From: Microvirga lotononidis
Lineage (GTDB): Bacteria > Pseudomonadota > Alphaproteobacteria > Rhizobiales > Beijerinckiaceae
Reading direction: 5' to 3'
Length of the DNA stretch: 64,000 bases
Assembly: GCF_034627025.1 (NCBI RefSeq)
Contig: NZ_CP141050.1
Span: 866,001 to 930,000, forward strand
Of the stretch, positions 51,809-60,867 are shown piece by piece. The notes below the pieces were generated by a model that was not told the DNA's origin, searched no databases, and saw only the letters and a program-made list of their open reading frames with translations. The position numbers and the translations under genes were made by a program. How positions within the stretch are numbered: position 1 is the stretch's first letter; every line of letters begins with the position of its first letter.

Positions 51809-52666
51809 TCACGACCTTCCGGGACGGCGGCTGCGTTCCGACATGGCGGCACCGATCTGTTGTACCAATTCCGCGATGAAGCCTGTGCTCTCCCAGGCAT
51901 AGATGGAAACCATAATCGGAGCTTCGGCGCCGAATTGCGCATAGGGCCTGACATGACGCCCGAGCGTCGCGGCAACCGGGAGGAGCGTTATGCCAAGACC
52001 GGCCTCGACGGCGACGAGCACATTGTTGAGGCTGCTTCCTGAAAAGGCGATGTACCAATGGCGGCGCTCACGCTCGATGCGGTCGAACATGGTCTCACGA
52101 TACAGGCCACCAGGAGGGAAGGTCACGAGGGGGACAGGGTCCGGCCAGGCATCAGGAGCATCCTTGCTCTCGAACCAGCCTGTGGCTTCGGGGAAGCTTG
52201 CCCGGCAATCGTTGCTGGGTGCCGGCTCCTTGACCACAACGATGTCGAACTCGCCACCACGGTAGCGCCGGGTCAGGTCGCGGCTCAGCCCGGCGCTGAC
52301 GTCGAGACGGATCTCCTGGTGGCGCTTGGAGAACTCGCCGAACAGCCGGGCCATGGGACGGCTGAAGACATCCTCCGGAAGCCCGATATGAATGGGCGTT
52401 GTGCCGGCCGGATTGCCCAGTGCCGCCGTCGCCTCGCACTGGAGCGCCATGATCCGACGGGCATACCCAAGGAGGCGTTCACCTGCGGCGGAGGGGCGGA
52501 TGGGGCGTGCGTCCCGATCCACCAAGGTCTGCCCAACGGCTTCCTCGAGGCGGGCGAGCTGCTGACTTAAGGTCGACTGGGTCATGTGCAGGCGCTCAGC
52601 TGCCCGAGTAAAGCCTCCGGCTTCGATAATTGCAATAAAGGTCCGCAATAGGCGTGGATCGAGCAT
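51809..52666 (-). CDS. LysR family transcriptional regulator
   Basis: A regulator of about 285 residues. The N-terminal helix-turn-helix is LLRTFIAIIEAGGFTRAAER and HMTQSTLSQQLARLEEAVG, and the effector domain shows HIGLPEDVFSRPM and EAGLGITLLPVAATLG. Start taken as 52666 (MLDPRLL), the usual LysR N-terminus, rather than 52690. It is divergent from the Tat-exported amidohydrolase across a 250-base AT-rich gap and probably regulates it. Confidence 0.88.
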   Translation of the reverse strand: MLDPRLLRTFIAIIEAGGFTRAAERLHMTQSTLSQQLARLEEAVGQTLVDRDARPIRPSAAGERLLGYARRIMALQCEATAALGNPAGTTPIHIGLPEDVFSRPMARLFGEFSKRHQEIRLDVSAGLSRDLTRRYRGGEFDIVVVKEPAPSNDCRASFPEATGWFESKDAPDAWPDPVPLVTFPPGGLYRETMFDRIERERRHWYIAFSGSSLNNVLVAVEAGLGITLLPVAATLGRHVRPYAQFGAEAPIMVSIYAWESTGFIAELVQQIGAAMSERSRRPGRS

Positions 52667-52920
52667 CAGCGTCTCGTTGGAGCACTGCAATCAATATTCA
52701 ATAAGCTAATAATTCCGATTTGAACATTTAATTTCCACATAGAGTGAGCTGACACTACTCTCCCGACATTGCAGTAAGGAATGCTTGGCGGCCTAGGGGA
52801 TCTCCTCGTAAGGAGGACTAACGCCAGGCAGCATTGTAACGGCCAAGCCGGAATCCGGCAGCCGACGCAGGCTCAAAGACCGTCCACCACGCCTCAACGA
52901 CAAGCAGAGAGGAGCGCACC
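52667..52920. promoter_or_regulatory. Divergent promoter region, LysR and amidohydrolase
   Basis: AT-rich near 52690-52735 (for example ATTCAATAAGCTAATAAT), which is where a LysR operator would lie. A GAGAGGAG ribosome binding site precedes the GTG at 52921. No precise operator can be chosen. Confidence 0.45.
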
Positions 52921-54315
52921 GTGCAGAGTGCAAATCACCAAAGCCGCAGAGCCTTTCTGCGCCATTCGGGTGGGCTGGCGACCGCGTCCGCAATCCTGAG
53001 CCTGAGCGGCACGCAGAGCGGGGCCGCCGAGGCTGCTGCCAACACCGATCAGTCCCGTCACCACATTACAGCCGTTACTGACAGCCACTACTATTTGAGT
53101 GACGTGCGCCTCGAGGAGGGCTTCGAGCACGAGGGTGAGGTGGTCGTCGGCACCCGGACCGGGATCCATACGCTGGAAATCCAAGACGGTCGCATCAAAG
53201 CGTTGCACGACGCGGGTGCCGCACTGGACGCATCCCTGCCGCGCTACAAGGCGCAGGGCAAGTTGCTCCTGCCAGCGTTCCGGGACATGCACATCCACCT
53301 GGACAAGACCTTCTATGGCGGACAATGGCAGGCTCCCCTTCCCCGTCAAGGCAAGACGATCATGGACATGATTGCGCGGGAGGAAGTTCTTCTTCCGAAG
53401 CTGCTGCCGACCTCGCAGACGCGTGCGGAGAGGCTGATTGACCTCCTCCTCTCGCAAGGCAGCTCGGTGGCGCGCAGTCACTGCAACATCGATCCAGTGA
53501 GCGGATTGAAAAGCCTGGAGCATCTGCAGCTTGCACTGGCGAATTATCGCGACAGCTTTGAATGCGAGATCGTCGCCTTCCCGCAGCACGGCCTTTTGCA
53601 TTCCAAGGTGGATGGGCTGATGCGTGAGGCCATGAGCATGGGCGTGCACTACGTCGGCGGCTTGGACCCCACCAATGTTGACGGTGCCATGGAAGCATCG
53701 CTGGATGCGATGTTCCAGATCGCGCTCGACCACGACAAGGGTGTCGACATCCATATCCATGAAACCCACCCCGCCGGCGTGGCGGCCCTCAACTACATGA
53801 TCGCAACCGTCGAGAAGACCCCAGCGCTGCGCAACCGGCTGACGCTCAGCCACGCCTTCGCCCTTTCCACTCTGCGTCCCGAGGAACTGAACGAGATGGC
53901 CGGGCGCATGGCCGCTCACGGCGTGACCGTGGTATCGACGGTGCCGATCGGCCAGAGGACAATGCCGCTGCCGCAGCTGCGTGCCAAGGGAGTCACGATC
54001 ATGACCGGCACGGACAGCGTGATCGATCACTGGTCACCGTTCGGTAGCGGGGACATGCTGGAAAAAGCTAACCTTTGCGCTCAGCTTTACGGTGGAAGCG
54101 ACGAATTCCGTCTGTCGCGTTCCCTCGCGATCGCCACCGGCGATGTGCTTCCACTGAGCGACGATGGCAAAGTGGCTTGGCCGAAACCAGGTGACACGGC
54201 TGAGTTCGTTCTGGTTGATGCCAGCTGTTCGGCCGAGGCCGTCGCACGGCGCTCCCCGCGGCGGGCAACGTTCCACAAGGGGCGGTTGGTCTACGGTGCT
54301 GTTGAGCGTGCCTGA
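52921..54315 (+). CDS. Twin-arginine-exported amidohydrolase family protein
   Basis: A 464-residue metal-dependent hydrolase of the amidohydrolase superfamily, cytosine deaminase-like. The N-terminus SRRAFLRHSGGLATASAILS is a clear twin-arginine signal, implying export of the folded, metal-loaded enzyme. Metal ligands appear in FRDMHIHLDKTF (H-x-H), VDIHIHETHPAG and LSHAFALS, and the aspartate in MTGTDSVIDHW. It starts at a GTG with a GAGAGGAG site. Paired with the divergent LysR gene. Substrates of the family are N-heterocycles or cyclic amides; none can be assigned. Confidence 0.85.
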   Translation: MQSANHQSRRAFLRHSGGLATASAILSLSGTQSGAAEAAANTDQSRHHITAVTDSHYYLSDVRLEEGFEHEGEVVVGTRTGIHTLEIQDGRIKALHDAGAALDASLPRYKAQGKLLLPAFRDMHIHLDKTFYGGQWQAPLPRQGKTIMDMIAREEVLLPKLLPTSQTRAERLIDLLLSQGSSVARSHCNIDPVSGLKSLEHLQLALANYRDSFECEIVAFPQHGLLHSKVDGLMREAMSMGVHYVGGLDPTNVDGAMEASLDAMFQIALDHDKGVDIHIHETHPAGVAALNYMIATVEKTPALRNRLTLSHAFALSTLRPEELNEMAGRMAAHGVTVVSTVPIGQRTMPLPQLRAKGVTIMTGTDSVIDHWSPFGSGDMLEKANLCAQLYGGSDEFRLSRSLAIATGDVLPLSDDGKVAWPKPGDTAEFVLVDASCSAEAVARRSPRRATFHKGRLVYGAVERA

Positions 54316-54366
54316 GGTAACGACCTTCGGCCGAGACGCTCACTGCTCCTGCAAGGAGTTCCGATT

Positions 54367-54999
54367 ATGCGAAGAAGTCTTGCTATCTCGATCCTTGTTG
54401 TACTCGGCATGACGGGCCATTCGATGACAGCGGCCGGACAATCGACGAGCGGGAAAGACTTATTGGAAGCTGTCACAGACAACGATGTCGATGCGAGGGA
54501 TGAAGCCGGACGTACCGCATTGCTCATCGCAACCCACGGCAACCGGATTGAGGTTGCGAGGGCGTTGATTGAGGCCGGTGCCGATGTCAATGCAAAGGAT
54601 CGGATCAATGACAGTCCCTATCTCTATGCCGGGGCGCGGGGTCATCTCGAGATCCTGAAGATGACGCTCGCGCACGGCGCGGATCTCAAGAGCACCAATC
54701 GCTATGGCGGCACTGCCCTCATCCCAGCAGCGGAGCGTGGCCATGTCGACACCGTCCGCACTTTGATCGAGGCGGGCGTCGATGTGGACCATGTCAACAA
54801 TCTCGGGTGGACGGCTTTGCTGGAGGCTATCATTCTGGGTACCGGGGGCGAACGTCATCAGCAGATCGTCGAGCTTTTGGTGAAGGCAGGGGCCGACATC
54901 AACTTGGCGGATCGGGATGGCGTGAAGCCGCTGCAGCACGCGCGCAGCCGCGGCTACAGGGAGATCGAAGCGATCCTTATCGCGGCTGGAGCCATGTGA
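54367..54999 (+). CDS. Secreted ankyrin-repeat protein
   Basis: A 210-residue protein with a Sec signal peptide (MRRSLAISILVVLGMTGHSM, cleavage near TAAGQ) and about five ankyrin repeats, shown by DEAGRTALLIATHGNRIEVA, ALIEAGADVNAKDRIND, YLYAGARGHLEILK and LIEAGVDVDHVNNLGWTALL-type blocks, ending with the DRDGVKPLQHARSRGY repeat. An AAGGAG site lies nine bases before the ATG. Such proteins act as periplasmic protein-binding partners; its partner is unknown. It follows the amidohydrolase by about 50 bases and may be co-transcribed. Confidence 0.85.
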   Translation: MRRSLAISILVVLGMTGHSMTAAGQSTSGKDLLEAVTDNDVDARDEAGRTALLIATHGNRIEVARALIEAGADVNAKDRINDSPYLYAGARGHLEILKMTLAHGADLKSTNRYGGTALIPAAERGHVDTVRTLIEAGVDVDHVNNLGWTALLEAIILGTGGERHQQIVELLVKAGADINLADRDGVKPLQHARSRGYREIEAILIAAGAM

Positions 55000-55216
55000 A
55001 CCAACCTCAGCGGCTGATCGAATGGGAATATTAGTAGACCGTCTATGATTGATAAGGCCCGCTGACGTTATGGAGACCTCATCAGCCTGCGGATTAGCGT
55101 TCTGTTAACAATGTTCGGTCAACGGTAGCCAAAGCCGAATGGTAGGTGGGAAGAGCGCAGAAGAACCGCCTCCCGCTTTTTGTGGCTTGGGTTACGTCTG
55201 CCCCAAGGAGCCCAGT

Positions 55217-55597
55217 GTGAACGCGATCCTCAAAGAGCGCATCAGAGAGCGGGTTTCTGCGCTCAAGATTTCGTGGCGTAGGGCCTCCCTGGAAGCGGGT
55301 CTGGAGGCGGGATTCATCCAGGACATCATTACCGGTCGCTCCCAACATCCAGGTGAGGACGCGGTGGCAAGCCTGGCGACCGTTCTCAAGTGCAGCTCGG
55401 CATATCTGACGGGCCAGAGCGACGATCTTGCCAGCGCTGCAGGGGCTCACGGCGCAACAGCAGTTCCTTCGGACGCCGCCCAGCGGCCCGATGCTGTGAT
55501 GGCGCTCAGAATTGTCGACGAACTGCTGGCCGCCGGTCACATCGAGGCAGCCCGCGTCGCTGTCAGGCGCGCTCTCAAAGCTATTGCTGTCGAATAA
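55217..55597 (+). CDS. Small XRE/Cro-type helix-turn-helix protein
   Basis: About 126 residues from a GTG at 55217, preceded by AAGGAG at seven bases. The N-terminal part, RIRERVSALKISWRRASLEA and IQDIITGRSQHPGEDAVASL followed by LKCSSAYLTG, is a Cro/C1-type DNA-binding domain. An upstream ATG in the same frame (55139) exists but has no good binding site. C-terminal about 50 residues are alanine-rich and unassigned. It could be a phage-type repressor or antitoxin; no partner toxin is seen. Confidence 0.75.
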   Translation: MNAILKERIRERVSALKISWRRASLEAGLEAGFIQDIITGRSQHPGEDAVASLATVLKCSSAYLTGQSDDLASAAGAHGATAVPSDAAQRPDAVMALRIVDELLAAGHIEAARVAVRRALKAIAVE

Positions 55598-55971
55598 AGT
55601 TGCACTCGCCTTCCAATCGCACATCACACAACTGCATCATTTAACCCGTTGCGTCATCGATAACAGCGAGCATGAAGCACCGTGTTCGTTGAACCCGAGT
55701 TGGTCCGAACCGCCGATTAGCACCAATTCGCCATGGACGTCCCGCTGCAGCCGAGCCTGATGGAAGATGGGTATCCGGGGCTTTGACGTTTCTGCTTCGC
55801 AGTATCAGGACATTCTAACTCTGCGGCTACAGGCGCTACACTGGCCCTCCACTTCGTTTCACCCTGGGGTCTGCACCGAGGCAGGCCACAGGTGATCTGG
55901 CAATCGGGTCATCTCTCTTCTAGAAACCTGCTCATGAGTCACTTCCTCCGCCTCTTGCCTCGCAGTGCACC
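55598..55971. other. Intergenic region
   Basis: About 370 bases with no recognisable gene or RNA. Confidence 0.4.
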
Positions 55972-56532
55972 ATGACCAGACATGTGGTTATTGATGTCGA
56001 AACAGCGCAGCCATACGACCACATTGTCGAGATTGCGGCGGTTGAGGTCCTTGGCAACGCCATCTCGCCCCGCTCGCTGCAGCGCCGGATCAAGCCGCGC
56101 TCGGCGATGAGCCGGTTCTGCTATGCCGTCCATGGCATTTCGCTGAAAGACCTGCAGAACGACCCATATTTCGAGGAGATGGTCCCGGAACTCGTCGAGT
56201 TCGTCGGTGAGGCCACGATCGTGGCTCACAACTATGTCTACGAGTACAACACGCTCAAGCGAGAGTTCGAGCGCGCCGCCCGTCCGGTTTTTCCACGCGA
56301 ACGCTTTTCCTGTACCATGGCTATGGCCAAGCGATCAGGCCTTCCTGGCAAGCTCCGCCAGGCGTGCTCACAGATTGGCATCAGCGTCACCCACCTTCGC
56401 AACGAGCATGATGCGTTGAACGATGCACTTCTGGCAGCTCACCTGTTTCTCAAGCTAAACCGAAACCAATACCCCTCGAACCTTCCCAGCGTGGTACGAC
56501 GACGAAGCTCTCTCGCAAAAAAGAGCACTTAG
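55972..56532 (+). CDS. DnaQ-like 3'-5' exonuclease domain protein with altered ExoII motif
   Basis: A 186-residue DEDDh-family exonuclease. ExoI is VVIDVETAQ (D8, E10), ExoIII is EHDALNDALLAA (H146 and D151). In ExoII the usual HN...D is AHNYVYEYNTL, with glutamate (E91) where the family has the metal-binding aspartate. The protein might keep reduced activity or act as a binding module. It has no polymerase partner nearby and is about half the length of the polymerase III epsilon chain. Function unknown beyond the fold. Confidence 0.78.
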   Translation: MTRHVVIDVETAQPYDHIVEIAAVEVLGNAISPRSLQRRIKPRSAMSRFCYAVHGISLKDLQNDPYFEEMVPELVEFVGEATIVAHNYVYEYNTLKREFERAARPVFPRERFSCTMAMAKRSGLPGKLRQACSQIGISVTHLRNEHDALNDALLAAHLFLKLNRNQYPSNLPSVVRRRSSLAKKST

Positions 56533-56700
56533 GATATCCGGACGAGGCAACGTCTTTCAGTTCCCATCTCCCATAGACGTTGGGGCACCTCCACCCGTCG
56601 ACCAGTCCATCCTGCCTGGAGTGACCTGCGTCTGCTGTTCATCGCCCATCGTTCGACGTGCCGGCCTTCGAGAGCCGATTGTGTCTGAACCGTATACCTG

Positions 56701-57654
56701 TCAGCCAAGCCAGCCCAAAGTTGAATCCGGCCTCCGGAGCCAGGTTTTGGCGACGCGGCAAACAACGGTGTAAGCCGGGTTGAACACGTTGCCTATGTCA
56801 TAGCGCACCACCTGCCCCAGAAGATGGCTGGCGGAAATGGGATCCAGGTCGAAGCTGTTGCCTAGCCAGTTCAACATCTCTGTCGTTGCGTGTTGGAGCG
56901 CCTGGTCCAGCGGACGGGCATTGCCGACCGTGAAAATATCCGAAGCTGTCTCGCCACGGGGCCAACCGTGATTGGCGTTCTTCTTCAGCCGCACGGTGAA
57001 TTCAATCTCGAACGATGTCTCGATCCCCGTGCCGACAATCTCGCCATCTCCTTGGCAGGCATGCCCATCGCCCAGGAAGAACAGAGCACCGTGCTCGAAC
57101 ACCGGGAAGCAGGCGACTGCTCCTGGCCCAAAGCCTCTGAAGTCCATGTTGCCGCCATGCCGGCCGCTCGTGGCCGTGGAGATCGCCTGTCCCATGCCAG
57201 GGGCTACTCCGAAGCACCCGATCATGGGGATCAAAGGCAACACAAGATCCGCCACCGCTTTGGGCGGCTCCAGCAAGCGCACAGTCTGAGCGTCGCGATC
57301 AATGACCCACTCGACCTGGTGCCGCTCAGGCAGGCGAGGCAGGATCTCCGGATCGACCACATTCGGGGCCAGAAGGGAATAGGTCCAGCCTGTATCCCGG
57401 GTCGGCGTCATGCGTTGGATCTGCACGATCAGCGCGTCGCCGGGCTCTGCCCCCTCCACGAAGAAGGGGCCCGTCATAGGATTTGGCCTGGGAGCGCGTT
57501 CCACATTCTCATGGTCACGTCCAGCGGCATCAACCGTGGTGGTGATGACCGTGTCGCCATCAGCGATCCGCAGGACCGGATCACGAGCACCCAAAACATT
57601 GTGATAGCTTGTCGGACTGAACCGATGTTGCGCCACGTGCAATCTCCTCAACAT
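56701..57654 (-). CDS. Acetamidase/formamidase family protein
   Basis: A 317-residue cytoplasmic amidase of the FmdA/AmdA family (PF03069). The family signature is FFLGDGHACQGDGEI near residue 195, together with MIGCFGVAP and TATSGRHGGNMDFRG. Known members release ammonia from formamide or acetamide. Start at MLRRLHVAQHRF. It stands alone on the minus strand between a DnaQ-like gene and the PolX gene, so genomic context gives no further clue. Confidence 0.88.
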   Translation of the reverse strand: MLRRLHVAQHRFSPTSYHNVLGARDPVLRIADGDTVITTTVDAAGRDHENVERAPRPNPMTGPFFVEGAEPGDALIVQIQRMTPTRDTGWTYSLLAPNVVDPEILPRLPERHQVEWVIDRDAQTVRLLEPPKAVADLVLPLIPMIGCFGVAPGMGQAISTATSGRHGGNMDFRGFGPGAVACFPVFEHGALFFLGDGHACQGDGEIVGTGIETSFEIEFTVRLKKNANHGWPRGETASDIFTVGNARPLDQALQHATTEMLNWLGNSFDLDPISASHLLGQVVRYDIGNVFNPAYTVVCRVAKTWLRRPDSTLGWLG

Positions 57655-57866
57655 TACCGGCGTTGTACATCATTCGAGCTGTGCGAGCCACAAGGCGGCT
57701 CAAACCGCCATTCGGGCAACCGGCCTTGCCTACGAAATGACCTGTACCTTGGCTCGCGGCGCGTGCCGGACCACCAAGGGCGGTCTATTCCACTCTTCGT
57801 GGACAAGAAGAACCGCAAGTTTAATACGCCGATTGATTCAGCCTGCCCTGAGGGAGTTGCACAGCT

Positions 57867-59609
57867 TTATGTTGCGCTGACCTCGTTGAGCGGCAGAGCC
57901 CGCCTGGTGAGATAGCCCGCGAGCTCATCAGGGCCCAGGCAATTCAGCACCCGGTGCGGAGGAATGCCTCCCTTGCGGGCCATCAAAACACCCCAGGAGG
58001 TAAGACCAAGCTCGTCGACACTATGCGCGTCCGGGTTGATGCTGAACACGCACCCTAGATCGAGGGCTCGCTGATGCCAGCGCCAGTCCAGATCCAGACG
58101 GGAAGGATGGGCGTTGATTTCAACCGCCACCCCGTGCTTTGCGCAAGCCTCCAAGACCGTCTCGATGTCAATCTGGTACCCCTCCCGGCGGCGGAGCAGC
58201 CGACCTGTCATATGGCCAAGAATGGTCGTGAAGGGGTTGGACACCGCCCGAATGATGCGCTCGGTTTGGGTCTTGGCATCAAGCTTGAAGCGGCTGTGCA
58301 CACTTGCCACGACGAAGTCGAAGCGAGCCAGCACCTCGTCCGGATAGTCGAGCGAGCCGTCTTCGAGAATGTCGGACTCAATCCCCTTTAAGATCCGGAA
58401 TTGGCCTCGGTAGCGGGCATTCAACTCGTCCGCGAGTTCGTGCTGGATAGTGACCCTCTCGACTGAGAGTCCGCCGGCATAGCTGGCTGTTTTTGAGTGA
58501 TCCGCGACACCGAAATACTCATAGCCTTTGGCCCGCGTCGCCTCAGCCATGTCCTCAAGCGTGTTGCTACCATCCGAGAAGTCGGTGTGGCAGTGCAGAA
58601 GACCGCGGATGTCCTGATCGGCCACGAGGTGAGGCAATCGTCGCGCCATGGCGAGGGTGATCTCTCCCCTGCCCTCCCGCAGTTCGGGTTCGATGAAGGG
58701 AAGATCCAGCGCGGCATAGACGTCCTTCTCGTCCACGCAGTCAACAAGGTGCTGACCGCGGTACAGCCCTCGCTCATCCAGCCGCAAGCCATGGCCCTCG
58801 GCAACCGATCGGAGTTCGTTGATGTGCTCGGACGAGCCTGTCGCCAGCAGCAGGGCGACACCATAGTGCTGCCGGTCTGCCAGCCACACCTTGGCTCCCT
58901 CAGAGACGTTGACAATCTCAACCCCCAAGTGAGCCGGGGTCTCGGCCACAAGAGCGAGATCGGAGACCAGCTCGGAGCCACGCCGGAAGTCGCCGGCGGG
59001 AACGATGCGGGTGAGTTCTGGATGCGACCGCCTGAGGTTTGCTTCCAAAGTGCTGAGGTGCTCGCCGGCGCGATGGATGAGCCGCTGCCCGTGCGAGCGC
59101 CGCATGAGCTCTATGCCGGTGAGGACCTTGTTCTGGAAGGCAGGACCGAAGCCTTTCGTCGCCTTGAGGCGGTCCTGCCGGCACGCCGCTTCGAGCTCAT
59201 CGACGCTGGTGATCCCGAGCTTGCGGTAGAGGTCGAGGACTTTCTGTGGGCGCAGACCTGGGATTGCCAGGAGTTCCAGCACGCCCGCTGGCACCTCGGT
59301 CCGCAGGGCCTCCAAGCGCGACGTGGTGCTGTCCCGGTGCAGTCGCTGGATCGTCTCTGAGAGGGCGGCGCCCACGCCTGGGATCTCCTGAAGTCGCCCT
59401 GCCGCGATGACCTCCTCAAGGGCCTCACTGAGCAGCAGGAGGCTCTCGGCCGCCCGGGTGTAGGAGCGCGCCTTGTAGGGGTTCTCTCCCGCGAGCACGA
59501 GCCGCTGCCCGATCTCGACCAGCAGCTTGGCGACGGCGGGCGCATCCAGGCCCTTGGAGGCCTGTGCCCCTATCTCTGACGGCGGCGATGAGGCTGGTTC
59601 TCGGTCCAT
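57867..59609 (-). CDS. PolX-type protein: HhH/palm region plus PHP phosphoesterase, polymerase site apparently lost
   Basis: A 580-residue protein built like bacterial family X DNA polymerases: helix-hairpin-helix DNA-binding repeats (RLQEIPGVGAALSETIQ, GLRPQKVLDLYRKLGI, KATKGFGPAFQNKV; residues 70-165), a palm-like region, and a C-terminal PHP metal-dependent phosphoesterase (LLHCHTDFSDGSNTLEDMA, VADHSKTASY, EINAHPSRLDLDW). In family X the palm carries D-x-D and a later V-D-L-R. Here those read D217-L-A219 and VWLA, so two catalytic aspartates are missing. The nuclease half looks whole. Start chosen at 59609 (MDREPASS); the frame to 59681 has a leader unlike the family. Confidence 0.87.
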   Translation of the reverse strand: MDREPASSPPSEIGAQASKGLDAPAVAKLLVEIGQRLVLAGENPYKARSYTRAAESLLLLSEALEEVIAAGRLQEIPGVGAALSETIQRLHRDSTTSRLEALRTEVPAGVLELLAIPGLRPQKVLDLYRKLGITSVDELEAACRQDRLKATKGFGPAFQNKVLTGIELMRRSHGQRLIHRAGEHLSTLEANLRRSHPELTRIVPAGDFRRGSELVSDLALVAETPAHLGVEIVNVSEGAKVWLADRQHYGVALLLATGSSEHINELRSVAEGHGLRLDERGLYRGQHLVDCVDEKDVYAALDLPFIEPELREGRGEITLAMARRLPHLVADQDIRGLLHCHTDFSDGSNTLEDMAEATRAKGYEYFGVADHSKTASYAGGLSVERVTIQHELADELNARYRGQFRILKGIESDILEDGSLDYPDEVLARFDFVVASVHSRFKLDAKTQTERIIRAVSNPFTTILGHMTGRLLRRREGYQIDIETVLEACAKHGVAVEINAHPSRLDLDWRWHQRALDLGCVFSINPDAHSVDELGLTSWGVLMARKGGIPPHRVLNCLGPDELAGYLTRRALPLNEVSAT

Positions 59610-59736
59610 TCGCACCTCTAGCGGGTCGCGGCTCCCGGCCACGAGTAACGTCTGGCAGAACCCGACAGTTTCCGAAAGCAAGCCGACCCCATAGGGCGGT
59701 GGTCTCGTGCACCTCGTTGGGATGCTCCTGTCCGTG

Positions 59737-60150
59737 TCAGAGGTCCAGGCCGGAGACCATACCGTCGCGAGCCATGAGGACGATTCTGATGCCGGCCCGC
59801 CGAACCAGCGGACGTTCGCGCCATGCCTCTGCGAGCCTACGGAAGACCGGCGTGTCCGGCACGGCCGCGATCACGATGTTGTCGGCGGATACGTCGAACA
59901 GGAGCGCCTGCCCTAGCGCCGTGGTGAGGAGCGGATACTCTGAACTTCCGGGCCTGCGGGCCAGAGGACCCTTCTGGCATGCTGCGATGATCCGGCGGCC
60001 ATTGATGGTGGTGATGACGTCGCCCTCGCCCGGGCGTGAATGCACGCGAATGGTCTCGTCGCCGCGCCGGTATGAGCCAATCCAGGCGCTGCGGCCGACC
60101 TGCGGTTCCTTGACCTGCTCCCATCCCGTCCCGGCCATAAATCGTCTCAT
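59737..60150 (-). CDS. Hypothetical protein
   Basis: 137 residues (or up to 161 from a GTG at 60222), with no family I recognise. It is charged, mixed alpha/beta in look (RRGDETIRVHSRPGEGDVI, NGRRIIAACQKG), with no signal peptide or helix bundle. It lies about 130 bases upstream of the PolX-type gene on the same strand and could be co-transcribed. The ATG at 60150 is taken as start because it lacks the unusual leader; a GTG at 60222 gives a longer form. Confidence 0.5.
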   Translation of the reverse strand: MRRFMAGTGWEQVKEPQVGRSAWIGSYRRGDETIRVHSRPGEGDVITTINGRRIIAACQKGPLARRPGSSEYPLLTTALGQALLFDVSADNIVIAAVPDTPVFRRLAEAWRERPLVRRAGIRIVLMARDGMVSGLDL

Positions 60151-60429
60151 GTCAAAGAGGACGGTGTTGCCGATCCGGATTGTGAAGCGACACCGAAGGT
60201 TGACCCTTCTCGAGGGGAGCACAATGCCTTAGTTTAGCGACACAAAATGGAATTTCGGCGGGCACGTTAGGCGCTCATGATAACCCCGCCAACGCTGTGA
60301 ATTGGCCGGCAATGTCATGCGATTAGTGACAGTCGTCACAGAGGGCAGCGTCGATGCTGATTCATACTTTGTCCGCGTTAGACCAAGCGACCTTCCTTCT
60401 TGGTTCTCCTGGATCCCAATCTTTCAATC

Positions 60430-60702
60430 CTAATCCATCTCCATGATAGCTTTTTGCATAGCTTCTCTGAGGGTGGTCTTAGGATTTTTCGTGCAGACCT
60501 TCAGGATAGCTTTGTCCATTTCCGCCATTGAGGCATCCGCCTCCGCATCGCCGGTCTTCACGCCGCCAAGCACTCCCTTTGCTGAACCCGTTGATGCCTT
60601 CACATAGTCAGCGCAACTCATCGCTCCGGGATCCGCTGGCGAAATCTGAGCAGCACATGGAGTAGCGATCACCAATATAAGCGCGAGAATAGTCTTATTC
60701 AT
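60430..60702 (-). CDS. HdeA/HdeB-like small periplasmic protein
   Basis: A 90-residue secreted protein. The first 20 residues are a Sec signal (MNKTILALILVIATPCAA before QISP). The mature part has two cysteines, C30 in AMSCADYV and C70 in LKVCTKNP, and the spacing and the small helical content fit the HdeA family of acid-stress periplasmic chaperones, which have one disulfide. Not all HdeA-family members are acid chaperones. No operon partner is evident; a tiny membrane peptide gene lies 90 bases upstream on the same strand. Confidence 0.72.
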   Translation of the reverse strand: MNKTILALILVIATPCAAQISPADPGAMSCADYVKASTGSAKGVLGGVKTGDAEADASMAEMDKAILKVCTKNPKTTLREAMQKAIMEMD

Positions 60703-60789
60703 AAGCCAACCTGGAGTTTGTGGGGCGAGGATCGAGGGCAGGGTAGAAAGGGATCCACTACCTAACAGGAATAGGGACGGCTCCCTATT

Positions 60790-60867
60790 CTACCGGAGAA
60801 TAACCCACACGACGATTGCGAGAGGGCCCACCGCCCCCAGCGTAAAGGAAAGAGCATTCTGTGCCAT
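60790..60867 (-). CDS. 25-residue single-helix membrane peptide (too short for standard gene calling)
   Basis: Reading left from the ATG at 60867 gives MAQNALSFTLGAVGPLAIVV followed by WVILR and a TAG stop. An AAAGGA site lies about eight bases upstream; two more ATGs at 60873 and 60876 are possible starts. The middle is a single hydrophobic helix, then a positive end, which is typical of small bacterial membrane proteins. It lies 88 bases upstream of the HdeA-like gene, same strand, and may share its transcript. No family is recognised and expression is not shown. Confidence 0.5.
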   Translation of the reverse strand: MAQNALSFTLGAVGPLAIVVWVILR

